Below, one piece after another: positions 49,105-59,380 of a stretch of DNA of 64,000 nucleotides. Below the pieces are notes generated by a model, which did no database searches, had not been told where the DNA came from, and worked only from the letters and a program-made list of their open reading frames with translations. Numbering within the stretch: the stretch's first letter is position 1; each line of letters starts with the position of its first letter. Position numbers and translations under genes: made by a program. Origin of the DNA: Pelomonas sp052436255 (GTDB lineage Bacteria; Pseudomonadota; Gammaproteobacteria; Burkholderiales; Burkholderiaceae_C); the NCBI GenBank assembly GCA_052436255.1, contig JBQVNP010000006.1:30319-94318 (forward strand). The letters run 5' to 3'.

Positions 49105-50339
49105 GCGCCAAGCTGTTCTTGGCAGCCAGCTTGTTGGCCGGTGCAGCCGTCGCGGCCCCCATCGACATCCAGGTCTGGCGACACGAAACCGGCGACAGCG
49201 ACATGCGCGCCAGCGCGGCCGCCGAGGCGCGCTTCAACCGCCTGCAGTCGCGCTACCGCGTCGTCACCGAGACGCTGCCGCAGGGCTCCTACCAGCAGTC
49301 CGTCATCGCTGCGGCCATGACGAAGAAGCTGCCCTGCGTGCTGGACCTGGACCAGCCCTCGGTGCCCAACTTCGCCTGGGCCGGCCACATCCAGCCGCTG
49401 GAAGGCCCGCTGCGCCCGGTGGGCGTGGACGCGCTGATCCCCGGCGCACGCTCGACCTACAAGGGCAAACTCTATTCGGTGGGCCAGTTCGACGCGGCGC
49501 TGGCGTTGTTCGCCCGCAAGAGCGTGCTGCTAAAGCACGGCGTGCGGCTGGCAACCATGGCCCAGCCCTACACGGCCACCGAGTTCCGCGACATCCTGCG
49601 CACCCTCAAGCGCGCCGGCTTCAACTACCCGCTGGACCTGAATGCGCAGTGGACGGGCGAGTGGGTGTCCTACGCCTTCTCGCCCTGGCTGCAGAGCGCC
49701 GGCGCCGACCTGGTGGACCGCAAGACCTTCACCCAGGTGGACGGCCTGCTCAACGGCGACGCCGCACTCGGTGTGGCGGACTTCTACGGCTCGCTGTTCA
49801 CCGAGCGCCTGGTGGCGCGCCGGCCGGTGGATGACCAGGCCTTCCCCAGCGGCCGCGCGGCTTTTCACTACACCGGCTCCTGGGCGGCCAAGGACTACCT
49901 CACCCGCCTGGGCAGCGACTTGGTCGCCCTGCCGCCGCCGGCCTTTGGCGCCCAGCCGCGCATCGGCGCGGGCTCGTGGCAATGGGCAGTGTCCAGCAGC
50001 TGCCCGCACCCGGAGGGCGCGCGGCTCTTCATCGAACACCTGATCAGCACCGCCGAGATCGCCGCGTTCTCGCAGGACACGGGCCTCATGCCCACCAGCG
50101 AGGCCGCCGCCAACGCCACCACGCTCTACCGCCCGGGTGCCTTTGGCCGCGACCTGTTCGACTTCGCCCGCGCCTACGGCGTGCTGCGCCCTGCAACGCC
50201 GGCCTACCCGATGCTGTCGAGCAGCTTCGAGCGTGCCTTGAAGGAAGTGCGCGAGGGCGGCGACGCCGCCGAAGCCCTGGACCGCGCGGTCGAGGCGATC
50301 CAGCAAGACCTCAAACGCAACCGCAACTATGGCTTCTAG
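49101..50339 (+). CDS. ABC sugar transporter substrate-binding protein
   Basis: A 412-residue family 1 (MalE-like) extracellular binding protein. The start at 49101 opens a signal peptide (MSAKLFLAASLLAGAAVA) and overlaps the regulator stop. Domain features are IQVWRHETGD at the start, KLPCVLDLDQPSVPNFAWAGHIQPL, GKLYSVGQFDAALALFARKSVL, RAAFHYTGSWA and IGAGSWQWAVSSSCPHPEGARLFIEHLIS. It delivers oligosaccharides from the periplasm to the two permeases that follow. Cargo is inferred from the flanking fructosidase and fructokinase genes. Confidence 0.92.
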   Translation: MSAKLFLAASLLAGAAVAAPIDIQVWRHETGDSDMRASAAAEARFNRLQSRYRVVTETLPQGSYQQSVIAAAMTKKLPCVLDLDQPSVPNFAWAGHIQPLEGPLRPVGVDALIPGARSTYKGKLYSVGQFDAALALFARKSVLLKHGVRLATMAQPYTATEFRDILRTLKRAGFNYPLDLNAQWTGEWVSYAFSPWLQSAGADLVDRKTFTQVDGLLNGDAALGVADFYGSLFTERLVARRPVDDQAFPSGRAAFHYTGSWAAKDYLTRLGSDLVALPPPAFGAQPRIGAGSWQWAVSSSCPHPEGARLFIEHLISTAEIAAFSQDTGLMPTSEAAANATTLYRPGAFGRDLFDFARAYGVLRPATPAYPMLSSSFERALKEVREGGDAAEALDRAVEAIQQDLKRNRNYGF

Positions 50340-51390
50340 CGTCACCCGCTTCGGGCATGCCCGCTGGTCCGAAGTGGCCGTTCTGGCCGGGCCCGCCCTG
50401 CTGCTCTTCTTCGGCTTCGTGCTGCTTCCCTTCGTGATGGCGGTGGGCTTCAGCTTCACCAACGTCAAGCTGCTGCAGACCGACCGCATCGAGTGGACGG
50501 GGCTGGACAACTACACGCGCATGTTCGGGCTCAAGCTGGTCGAAGCGCCGACCGCCCACGGCGCTGCGGAGCCGTTGGCGCCGTCACGCCAGTGGCGCGC
50601 CTTGAAGCGTGCCGCCCCCGCCGAGTTCGACGGCTACCAGTTCCTCACCGATCTCTCGTTCGGCGGCAAGCGCTACCTGGTCGGCGCACGCGACCCGCAG
50701 TTCCTGCGCTCCATCGCCAACACCTTCCTCTTCGCGCTACTGGTCGTGCCACTGCAGACGGCGCTCGCCTTTGCGATGGCGCTCTGGGTCAACCAGACCT
50801 TCCGCGGTCGGGTGGTGCTGCGCACGGTGTTCTTCTCGCCGGTGGTCACGTCGATGGTGGTGGTCGCGGCGATCTGGGGCCTGATCCTGCACACCGAGGC
50901 AGGCCTGGCCAACCAGGTGCTGCGCCAGCTCTTTGGCGCCAACGCATCGCAGCCCGACTGGCTGGGCGACCCGCATCTGGCGATGCTGTCCATCGCCATC
51001 ATGTCGGCCTGGCAGGGCGCGGGGTTTCAGATGCTGATCTTCCTGTCTGGCCTGCAGGGCATATCCATCGAGCAGTACGAGGCTGCGGACGTCATGGGCG
51101 CGAGCCGCTGGCAGAAGTTCCGCTACATCACGCTGCCGGGCCTCAAGCGCACGCTGGTGTTCGTCGGCCTGTCCACCACCATCATGGCGTTTGGCCTCTT
51201 CACCCAGGTCGACGTGCTGACCGGCGGCGGGCCGATGGACTCGACCAGCACGCTGATCTTCCATTCGATGCGTGTTGGATTTCGTGAGCAGGACATTGCC
51301 TACGGCTCGGCCATGACGCTGTTCTTCTTCCTCTTCGTGCTGCTGCTGTCGCTCGGGCAGAAGAAGCTGATGGAAAGGCTGGGCCAATGA
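50329..51390 (+). CDS. ABC sugar transporter permease 1 (MalF type)
   Basis: A 353-residue inner-membrane permease. The first helix is VLAGPALLLFFGFVLLPFVMAVGFSFT, then a long periplasmic loop (about 50-120), then the core helices. The EAA loop EQYEAADVMGASRWQKFRYITLPGL contacts the ATPase. The extended loop after the first helix is the MalF-like feature. It overlaps the binding-protein gene by 11 nt and the next permease gene by 4 nt, so the transporter is made from one coupled message. Confidence 0.93.
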   Translation: MASSVTRFGHARWSEVAVLAGPALLLFFGFVLLPFVMAVGFSFTNVKLLQTDRIEWTGLDNYTRMFGLKLVEAPTAHGAAEPLAPSRQWRALKRAAPAEFDGYQFLTDLSFGGKRYLVGARDPQFLRSIANTFLFALLVVPLQTALAFAMALWVNQTFRGRVVLRTVFFSPVVTSMVVVAAIWGLILHTEAGLANQVLRQLFGANASQPDWLGDPHLAMLSIAIMSAWQGAGFQMLIFLSGLQGISIEQYEAADVMGASRWQKFRYITLPGLKRTLVFVGLSTTIMAFGLFTQVDVLTGGGPMDSTSTLIFHSMRVGFREQDIAYGSAMTLFFFLFVLLLSLGQKKLMERLGQ

Positions 51391-52265
51391 ACCGCTCCAC
51401 AGAAAGCAGCGACGTGGCGAAGTCCGTGCTGCACGTGGCACTGATGCTGCTGGCCGGCATCGTGTTCGCCTACCCGCTGCTCTTCATGGTGGCCGCCAGC
51501 TTCAAGCCGGGCGACGCCCTCTTCACCGACCTCGGCAACCCGGCCGCGCTGCTGCCGGACGCGCGCTGGTCGCTGAACAACTACCGCTCGGTGTTCGACA
51601 AGGGCGCCATCGGCGCTTATCTTGCCAACTCCGGGCTGATCGCGCTGCTCAGCGTCACGGCCGGCATCTTCATCAACAGCGCCGCTGCGTTCGCGCTGGC
51701 CAAGCTCAAGTGGCGCGGCCAGGGCCTGGTACTGACCCTGGTCATCGCGCTGCTGATCGTGCCCTTCGAAGTGCTGGCCATCCCGATGCTGCTGATCGTC
51801 TCCAAGCTGCCCTGGATCGACAGCACAGGCCTGACCATCGGCTGGCTCGACACCCTGCATGTGCAGATCATTCCCTTCCTGGCCAATGCCTTCTGCGTGT
51901 TCCTGTTCTACCAATTTTTCAAGGACGTGCCCGATGAGCTGGTGGAGGCCGGCCGCATGGACGGCGCCAGCGCACTGACCATCTACCTGCGCCTGGTCAT
52001 GCCGGTCTGCAAGCCGGTCATCGTGACGGCCGCGATCATCCTGTTCCTGGGCATGTGGAACCAGTACCTGTGGCCCGTCATGACGGTGCACACGGCCGGC
52101 GCCCGGCCGGTGATGGTGGGCCTGCAGCAGTTCTTCGGCCGCAGCACGCAGTGGGGCGAGGTCATGGCCTACGCCTGCGTCATCACGCTGCCGGTGATGG
52201 TGTTCTTCCTGCTGTTCCAGAAGCAGTTCATCCGCTCCGTCGTCGGCGCGGGCATCAAGGGCTGA
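51387..52265 (+). CDS. ABC sugar transporter permease 2 (MalG type)
   Basis: A 292-residue permease with the MalG-like pattern: LLAGIVFAYPLLFMVAASFKP at the N-terminus, WSLNNYRSVFDKG, and the EAA loop DELVEAGRMDGASALTIYLRLVMPVCKP. The C-terminus ends in FLLFQKQFIRSVVGAGIKG, which is highly typical. Together with the preceding permease and the following ATPase it forms a CUT1-type importer. The start overlaps the permease 1 stop (ATGA). Confidence 0.94.
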   Translation: MNRSTESSDVAKSVLHVALMLLAGIVFAYPLLFMVAASFKPGDALFTDLGNPAALLPDARWSLNNYRSVFDKGAIGAYLANSGLIALLSVTAGIFINSAAAFALAKLKWRGQGLVLTLVIALLIVPFEVLAIPMLLIVSKLPWIDSTGLTIGWLDTLHVQIIPFLANAFCVFLFYQFFKDVPDELVEAGRMDGASALTIYLRLVMPVCKPVIVTAAIILFLGMWNQYLWPVMTVHTAGARPVMVGLQQFFGRSTQWGEVMAYACVITLPVMVFFLLFQKQFIRSVVGAGIKG

Positions 52266-52303
52266 GCGGCCGTGAATCGACGCCGCTCGCCCAACGCCCG
52301 TCT

Positions 52304-52319
52304 TGTCTATCGGTAGCCA
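52304..52319. promoter_or_regulatory. LacI-type operator O4 (before the ABC ATPase gene)
   Basis: TGTCTATCGGTAGCCA differs from O1 by one base at the centre (ATCGGT for ATCGAT). It lies in the 68-nt gap before the ATPase gene, suggesting an internal regulated promoter for the last three genes of the operon. Confidence 0.6.
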
Positions 52320-52333
52320 GTCAACTTCACGAC

Positions 52334-53382
<1,049 letters not shown>

Positions 53383-53386
<4 letters not shown>

Positions 53387-54900
53387 ACCTCACCCTGCCC
53401 TCACACGCTACCAACGCCGCCAACCCGTGGCGCCCGCGCTATCACTACACGCCGCAGCGGCACTGGATGAACGACCCGAACGGGCTCGTGCACTTTGACG
53501 GCGAGTACCACCTCTACTATCAATACAACCCGCAGGGCAGCGACTGGGGCCACATCAGCTGGGGCCACGCCATCAGCACCGACCTGGTGAGCTGGCAGGA
53601 GCTGCCCGTCGCCATCCCCGCCACCGAGCGCGTGATGGCCTTCTCCGGCTCGGTCGTCGTGGACCATGCCAACTGCGCCGGCTTCGCGCCGGAAGGCTCG
53701 GCGGCACCAGCGCTGCTGGCCTTCTTCACCGGCTTCGACCCCGAGACCAAGATCCAGTCCCAGCACCTGGCCTACAGCCTGGACCGTGGCCGCAGCTACA
53801 CGCCTTACGCCGGCAACCCGGTCATCGACATCGGCTCCACCGAGTTCCGCGACCCCAAGGTGTTCTTGCATGCGCCCACGCGGCGGTGGGTGATGCTCGT
53901 GGTGGCGGCGCTGGAGCAGCAGGTCTGGTTCTACACCTCGGTCAACCTGATCGACTGGACGCGCGTCTCCACCTTCGGCCCCGCCGGTTCGGCCGACAAG
54001 AATATCTGGGAGGTGCCCGAGCTGTTCGAGCTGCCCATCGATGGCGACGCCACGAACAAGCGCTGGGTCCTCATCGTGTCGGTCAACCACGGCTCGCTGT
54101 GGGGCGGCAGCGGCGTGCAGTACTTCATCGGCAGCTTCGACGGCAATCATTTCACCCCTGACAACAGCGACACCACGCTCACGCTCTGGGCCGAACATGG
54201 CCGCGACTTCTACGCCCCCATCACCTTCGCCAACCTGCCCGACGAGCGCGTGCTGTGGCTGGGTTGGGTCAGCAACTGGGAGTACGCCCGCGAGCTGCCC
54301 AGCAACCCCTGGCGTGGCCAGCAGTCCGGCGTGCGTGAGCTCAGCCTGGTCAGTACACCGCAGGGTCCGCGCCTGCGCCAGCGCATGGTGTGCGAGATGC
54401 ACGCGCTGCTCGAGCCCGAGCCACTGCTCAGCCTGCGCGCGCTGCCGGCCGGCGAGGCTGTTCAGGCGCTCTCGCAGGCCACCGTGACGGGGCGCCAGTT
54501 GATGGCGCGGCTGGCCGTCGCCACGCAGGGCCTACAGGCGCCCATCGGCCTGGAGTTCTTTAAGGGTGGCGGCGAGTCCGTTCGCGTCGGCTTCGACCCG
54601 GCCGCGAACTGCTTCTTCATCGACCGCCGCTGCAGCGCGCCCGTGTTCAAGGGCCAATCCGAGCGGCATGACGGGCCGCGGCTGCTCGACACACCCGAGA
54701 TCGAGCTGGAGGTATGGGTCGACGGCAGCCTGGTGGAGCTGCTGGCTGACGGCGGCAGCGTTGCACTCACCGACCTGGTCTACGCCGCAGCCGACGCCTC
54801 GGGCGTGGGCCTCTTCCATGGCGACGAGGCGGCCCAGGTGCGGTCGCTCGACCTGCATGCGGTGCGCGCCACGATGCACCACGTCAGCGAGGTGCTGTGA
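53383..54900 (+). CDS. Cytosolic GH32 beta-fructosidase (sucrose/fructan hydrolase)
   Basis: A 505-residue GH32 enzyme with no signal peptide. All three catalytic motifs are intact: WMNDPNG (nucleophile Asp31), FRDPK (Asp157, transition-state stabiliser) and IWEVPELF (acid/base Glu210). The C-terminal beta-sandwich ends with LEVWVDGSLVELLADGG. It hydrolyses imported sucrose or fructo-oligosaccharides to fructose. The start at 53383 is set by the ATGA overlap with the ATPase gene. Unlike the secreted paralogue in this locus it keeps the classical Asp nucleophile. Confidence 0.94.
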
Positions 54901-55835
54901 TGTTCGTGGTCTGTGGCGAAGCGCTGTTCGATGTGTTCGAGGCGGGCGACACACGCCAAGGCCTGACCCTGGACGCGCGCATCGGCGGCTCGCCGCTGAA
55001 CGTGGCCATCGGCCTGGCGCGCCTGGGCCAGCCGGTGAGTTTCCTGGGCGCGTTGTCGCGCGGCTTCCTAGGTGACCGACTGCGCCGCGCGCTGCAGGCC
55101 GAAGGCGTCAGCTTGAGCTTCGCGCCGACCATTGATGCGCCGACCACGCTGGGCCTGGTCGGACTGGATGCCAGCGGCTCGGCCTCCTACGTCTTCTACG
55201 GCGACGGCTGCGCGGACCGCGAACTGCGCCCCGAGCACCTGCCAGCACTGGGCGACGAAGTGCGGGCGCTGCACTTCGGCTCCTACTCGATGGTGGTGGA
55301 GCCGGCAGCGTCCACACACCGACAACTCATCGAGCGCGAACGGGCCGCACGCGTCATCGCCTACGACCCCAACCTGCGGCTGAACGTGGAGCCCGACCTG
55401 GCGCGCTGGCGCGACACCGTGGCCTGGATGGCGCAGCGCGCGCACCTGATGAAGGTCAGCGAGGAGGACCTGGCCCTGCTGCACCCGGGCATCGACGCGC
55501 AACAGGTGGCCGCCCAGTGGCTGGCATCGGGTGCCGGCGTCGTTGTGGTCACGCAAGGAGGACAAGGCGCGACTGCCTTTCACCGGCAAGGCCAGGTCTA
55601 CATCGAAGCCAGGACGGTGCAGGTGGAAGACACCGTGGGCGCGGGGGACACCTTTCAGGCGGCCATGCTGGCATGGCTGGCCGAGCAGAGTCTGCTCATG
55701 CCGCAGCGCCTCGCAACGTTGAGCCCAAAACAGCTTCGAACGATGCTCGTATTCGCGTCGGACGCCGCAGCGCTCACATGCTCGCGCCGGGGCGCCGACA
55801 TGCCGCGACGCACTGAACTTGGCGCAGCGTCCTAA
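54900..55835 (+). CDS. PfkB-family fructokinase
   Basis: A 311-residue sugar kinase of the ribokinase/PfkB fold. Signature 1 is ARIGGSPLNVAIGLARLG near the N-terminus; signature 2 with the catalytic Asp is VEDTVGAGDTFQAAML. FVVCGEALFDVFE at the start and IAYDPNLRLNV in the middle are typical of fructokinases. It phosphorylates fructose released by the preceding GH32 enzyme. ATG 54900 overlaps the GH32 stop; a GTG one codon earlier is also possible. It is the last gene of the operon. Confidence 0.93.
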   Translation: MFVVCGEALFDVFEAGDTRQGLTLDARIGGSPLNVAIGLARLGQPVSFLGALSRGFLGDRLRRALQAEGVSLSFAPTIDAPTTLGLVGLDASGSASYVFYGDGCADRELRPEHLPALGDEVRALHFGSYSMVVEPAASTHRQLIERERAARVIAYDPNLRLNVEPDLARWRDTVAWMAQRAHLMKVSEEDLALLHPGIDAQQVAAQWLASGAGVVVVTQGGQGATAFHRQGQVYIEARTVQVEDTVGAGDTFQAAMLAWLAEQSLLMPQRLATLSPKQLRTMLVFASDAAALTCSRRGADMPRRTELGAAS

Positions 55836-55878
55836 CTGCGCCCGGACAAAGTGCGGAAACACGTCGATGCGCTGTCGG

Positions 55879-56070
55879 TTACCAGTCCAGCTTCCAGCGA
55901 CTGGCTGCGGCGAACGCCAGTCGATAGGCGTGGTGGTCGACCATGAAGATCTGCACGGCGCCCAGCATCTCGGAGCTGGCTGCGGCCATCAGGCCGACGG
56001 GGTCGGCGCCGGAGATCGCGTCCGTCGAGTCCGGGCCGACCCACCGTTGAGGGCCGCCTGGTAGCCGGTC
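55879..56070 (-). pseudogene. C-terminal remnant of an unidentified gene
   Basis: A minus-strand frame encodes a well-formed C-terminus (DAISGADPVGLMAAASSEMLGAVQIFMVDHHAYRLAFAAASRWKLDW, then stop). Upstream, a second frame adds RTGYQAALNGG with a shift between them. No start codon or further upstream match is seen before the IS21 element. I do not recognise the family. The remnant lies beside the IS element, so its 5' part may have been lost in that rearrangement. Confidence 0.45.
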
Positions 56071-56266
56071 CGCAGGATGTCACACAGGAAGAGTGCGTTC
56101 GTTCTCGTCGCTCCGCGTCGAATCGGGAATCAACAGCGGCCCGATGTTGGCCTTAGGCACGCGCCCCCCGCTCTGCCTGACGCCCGGATAGCCGCCGTAC
56201 AGGTGGCTGTAGCTGAAAACGCCGGCGCCGGGGCCAGTCCCTTCTTGTTCGTTGTGGCGTCACAGC

Positions 56267-56294
56267 TGTTGGCGCCGACCGAATTTTGAGCCAC
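56267..56294 (+). repeat. IS21 left terminal inverted repeat
   Basis: TGTTGGCGCCGACCGAATTT followed by TGAGCCAC matches the reverse complement of the right end at 58915-58942 except for five bases. Confidence 0.8.
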
Positions 56295-56404
56295 CGCGCC
56301 GGTCCCAATTTGAGCCAGGGGTGGAAGCCGACTTTGAGAGGGTCGGCTGTGGATAAGTTTAGGGTCTGAGCTGGTCGTTGACCTCCTCGTGGGTGGGTGG
56401 ACAA

Positions 56405-56453
56405 GCGCGGGGGAAGACGCGCAGGGCGTAGCCCGAAGCGGATTCCCCCGCGC
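56405..56453 (-). terminator. Hairpin downstream of istB
   Basis: GCGCGGGGGAA (56405-56415) and TTCCCCCGCGC (56443-56453) form a perfect 11-bp stem just beyond the istB stop on the minus strand, inside the element. There is no clear T-run. Confidence 0.5.
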
Positions 56454-56474
56454 GGCCACTTCATCGACAGCCCA

Positions 56475-57284
56475 TCAGAACGGCTCGGCTTCAGCCTCCG
56501 GCTTGCCGCCCTTGCGCCCCTGCTCCCGCGCCTTGATCCGCTTCTTGGCCTCGGCCGTGCTCTTGCTGAAGCGGATCGACTCGTTGCCCGTCTCCACGAT
56601 GTGGCAGTGGTGCGTGAGCCGGTCCAGCAGCGCCGTCGTCATCTTGGCGTCGCCGAACACGCTGCTCCACTCGGCGAAGTCCAGGTTGGTCGTGATCACC
56701 ACGCTGGTGTGCTCGTACAGCCGGCTCAGCAGGTGGAACAGCAGCGCCCCGCCGGCCTGGCTGAACGGCAGATAGCCGAGTTCGTCCAGGATGACCAGGT
56801 CCATGCGCAGCAGGCTGGTGGCGATGCGACCGGCCTTGCCTTGGGCCTTCTCCTGCTCCAGCGCGTTGACCAGGTCGACCGTGGAGTAGAAGCGCACCCG
56901 CTTGCCGTGCCGGGTGATGCCCGACACGCCGATAGCCGTGGCCAGGTGCGTCTTGCCCGTGCCGGGCCCACCCACCAGCACGACGTTGTGTGCCGCGTCG
57001 GTGAAGGCCGTGGTGGCCAGCGTGCCTACGAGCTTGCGATCCACCGGCGAGACCTCGAAGTCGAAGCCGGCCAGGTCGCGATGCACTGGGAACTTGGCCG
57101 CATGCATCTGGTGGCTGACCGAGCGCATGGCGCGGTCGGTCCCTTCGGCCTGCAGCAGGTGCTCGATCAGCCAGCGCGAGGACTCGATACCGGCGTTGCC
57201 GCCTTGCTCGACCAGATCGGCCCACGCGCCGGCCATGCCGTGCAGGCGCAGCGCCTTCAACTCGACCAGCACGTCAGGCTTCAT
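56475..57284 (-). CDS. istB: IS21-family helper ATPase IstB
   Basis: A 269-residue AAA+ ATPase that assists the IstA transposase in target selection. Walker A is VGGPGTGKTHLA, Walker B is LVILDELGYLPF, sensor 1 is SVVITTNLDFAEW, and the arginine-bearing end is LLDRLTHHCHIVETGNESIRF. The length is full. Its start overlaps the istA stop by 11 nt, the standard coupling in IS21 elements. The C-terminus is basic and then acidic (KREQGRKGGKPEAEAEPF-like), variable in the family. Confidence 0.95.
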   Translation of the reverse strand: MKPDVLVELKALRLHGMAGAWADLVEQGGNAGIESSRWLIEHLLQAEGTDRAMRSVSHQMHAAKFPVHRDLAGFDFEVSPVDRKLVGTLATTAFTDAAHNVVLVGGPGTGKTHLATAIGVSGITRHGKRVRFYSTVDLVNALEQEKAQGKAGRIATSLLRMDLVILDELGYLPFSQAGGALLFHLLSRLYEHTSVVITTNLDFAEWSSVFGDAKMTTALLDRLTHHCHIVETGNESIRFSKSTAEAKKRIKAREQGRKGGKPEAEAEPF

Positions 57285-58824
57285 GGTCGGCCTCCTCGGC
57301 GGCGAGGTCTGCAGCGTCGTCCATCCCGGCAGCGTCGCCGCGCAAGCGGTCGTAGCGCGCCGTGTCGGCCAACGGTGGCACTGCCACCTGCAAGGACGTG
57401 GCCGCCGTCGGCGGCGCCGGCTGCGCGTTCAGGCGCGAGAGCACGTTGACCACATGCTCCACGCTGACCTTGCCCGGCGGCCCCGCCTCCAGCGCCAATT
57501 CGACCGCCACCAGCACCGCGTCCAGCCCGGCCGTCAGGACGATGGCCAGCACCTGCGCCATCACGCGGTCGCCGCCCGGCTGGCGCAGCAGCCCCTTGCG
57601 CAAGCGTTGCAGCGGCTCGGGCATGTCGGCGAACGGCGCCCCATTCCTGAGCGCACCGGGCTTCCTCTGCAGCAGCGGGATGTAGTGCTGCCAGTCATAG
57701 CGGGTCTCTCCGGCGTTGCTCAGCCGGTCGTGACGCGCTACGACCTGGTCGTCGGCCACGATGACGACGCTGGCCGGGTACAGCCGCGTGCTGACCATCT
57801 GGCCGAACAGCTCGCACGGCACCGAGTAGCGGTTGCGCGCCACCGACACCAGGCAGGTGCTGGACACGCGCGCTGGCTTCTCGACGTAGCCGTCGAACGG
57901 CGTCGGCATGGGCATCAGCTGCGTGCGCTCGTGCTCCAGCATCTCAGCCACGCTGAACTGTTCGTGCTCGGGGTGGCGGACCTCGTCCCACAGCGCCCGG
58001 CAGCGCTGGCCCAGCCAGGCGTTGAGCTCGGTGAAGCTGCCGAACTTGACCCGGGCCGCGTCGATCCAGATGCGCCGCCGGCTGTCCTGCACGTTCTTCT
58101 CGACGACACCCTTCTCCCAGCCCGAGGCGACGTCGCAGAAGTCGGGGTCGACCAGGTAGTGCACGCACATGCTGGCGAAGCGCTCGTTGACGATGCGGCC
58201 CTTGCCCTTCTTGACCTTGTCCACCGCCGTCTTCATGTTGTCGTAGATGCCGCGCCGCGCCACGCCGCCCAGTGCGGCAAATGAGCGCGTGTGGGCGTCG
58301 AACAGCATCTCGTGGCCTTGGCTGGGATAGGCCACCAGCCAGAAGGCCCGCGAGGCGCACAGTTTCATGTGCGAGACCTGCGCCCGGTAGTAGATGCCGC
58401 CCACCACCAGGCCTTCCTCGCTCCAGTCGAACTGGTAGGCCTCGCCGAGCTCGAAGGCCAGCGGCACGAAGGCGTTGGCCGACAGCGTCTGGCCCTCGGC
58501 CTGGCGCCATGCCCGGATGAAGTCCGTGACGCGCGTGTAGCCGCCGTCGTAGCCGGCGGCCTTGATCTCGACGTACAGCGCCTTGGCCGTGCGCCGCTCG
58601 TGCCGGGGCCGGCGCGCGTCGGCCTTCAGCGCCAGCTTGAGTGCCTCGTGGAACGGCGTGAGTTTGCTCGGCTGCTCATCCCGACGGTACTTCGGCGGGC
58701 CGTCAACTTCGCCGTGCAGCCACTTGGAAACGGTGTTGCGCGACAACCCCGTGATGCGCGCTATCTCGCGCTCCGACTTGTTCTTGCGGCGATGCAATCG
58801 CCTGATCCTGCCAATCATGTCCAT
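57274..58824 (-). CDS. istA: IS21-family transposase IstA
   Basis: A 516-residue DDE transposase. The N-terminal HTH is SEREIARITGLSRNTVSKWLHGEV. The catalytic core has YQFDWSEEGLVVGG (first Asp) and RRGIYDNMKTAVDKVKKGKGRIVNERF (second Asp), and the C-terminal Mu-like domain ends with an acidic tail. ATG 58824 gives MDMIGRIRRLHRRKNKSE; a GTG three codons upstream has a better-placed GAGGA and may be used instead. No frameshift or stop interrupts it, so the element may still be active. Confidence 0.94.
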   Translation of the reverse strand: MDMIGRIRRLHRRKNKSEREIARITGLSRNTVSKWLHGEVDGPPKYRRDEQPSKLTPFHEALKLALKADARRPRHERRTAKALYVEIKAAGYDGGYTRVTDFIRAWRQAEGQTLSANAFVPLAFELGEAYQFDWSEEGLVVGGIYYRAQVSHMKLCASRAFWLVAYPSQGHEMLFDAHTRSFAALGGVARRGIYDNMKTAVDKVKKGKGRIVNERFASMCVHYLVDPDFCDVASGWEKGVVEKNVQDSRRRIWIDAARVKFGSFTELNAWLGQRCRALWDEVRHPEHEQFSVAEMLEHERTQLMPMPTPFDGYVEKPARVSSTCLVSVARNRYSVPCELFGQMVSTRLYPASVVIVADDQVVARHDRLSNAGETRYDWQHYIPLLQRKPGALRNGAPFADMPEPLQRLRKGLLRQPGGDRVMAQVLAIVLTAGLDAVLVAVELALEAGPPGKVSVEHVVNVLSRLNAQPAPPTAATSLQVAVPPLADTARYDRLRGDAAGMDDAADLAAEEADHEA

Positions 58825-58914
58825 GGTGATCACTACTCGTCCTCGGCTGCACAAAAATGCAGCAGAGTAGGTTGCTCACCTGGCTCAGTTTTAGGTCGGC
58901 ATCAGGGCAAAAAG

Positions 58915-58942
58915 TGGCTCAGTTTTCGGTCGGCGAAAACAC
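58915..58942 (-). repeat. IS21 right terminal inverted repeat
   Basis: GTGGCTCAGTTTTCGGTCGG followed by CGAAAACA pairs with the left end at 56267-56294. Confidence 0.8.
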
Positions 58943-59119
58943 CCACCATCAACGTCAGAGTTACGAACTGAAGGCGCCAGGAATGAGCAACTTCACATCG
59001 TTTCCCGAGGGAAACCCAAGTTCGAGACATTGACCAGGTCAAGACTTGCCAGCCAGCAGCTCTAGTCACGGCAGGCGTCAGGCGGCAGGAGATGTGCCAA
59101 TCCTGACCTACAGTGGTGT

Positions 59120-59380
59120 TCAACGCTTGGGTGGCGTCCAATAGCCGTGAACTACCTTGCTTGCAATGCAGAGTGTTAGATAGGCGCTTACCGGCGGCGC
59201 ACCGAGCACCAATAGAACAAACCCAACCCAAGGCAGCTCAATGAACAGTGCAATGGCAGCTGCACAAAGGAGAAGTACGGAAAGGGCTGTTGTGGCGTAT
59301 CGCCAAGCAGGCGGAATCGCACGCCCATCTTCTTCGCCATCATCCTCTATGCCTGGTGGCGGAGGGCTCTTCTTCGTCAT
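59120..59380 (-). CDS. Small two-helix membrane protein of unknown function
   Basis: An 86-residue protein starting at 59380, where AAAGGACAACCG precedes the ATG; the longer open frame upstream lacks any support. Residues 1-25 are Pro- and acid-rich (MTKKSPPPPGIEDDGEEDGRAIPP). Two hydrophobic segments follow (ATTALSVLLLCAAAIALFI and WVGFVLLVLGAPPVSAYLTLCIAS) and a short basic end (HGYWTPPKR). I do not recognise a family. It is an isolated gene between the IS21 element and a toxin-antitoxin pair. Confidence 0.6.
   Translation of the reverse strand: MTKKSPPPPGIEDDGEEDGRAIPPAWRYATTALSVLLLCAAAIALFIELPWVGFVLLVLGAPPVSAYLTLCIASKVVHGYWTPPKR

Larger units (their letters stand above)
56267..58942 (-). 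mobile_element. Complete IS21-family insertion sequence
   Basis: About 2.68 kb carrying istA and istB in the usual overlapping order. The ends are imperfect inverted repeats of about 28 bp: left TGTTGGCGCCGACCGAATTT..., right (reverse complement) TGTTTTCGCCGACCGAAAAC..., both continuing TGAGCCAC. Each end carries a second internal copy (GGTC..TTTGAGCCAG at 56310-56328; CTGGCTCAGTTTTAGGTCGG at 58881-58900), as IS21 elements do. No identical target duplication is visible outside these limits. Confidence 0.88.
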
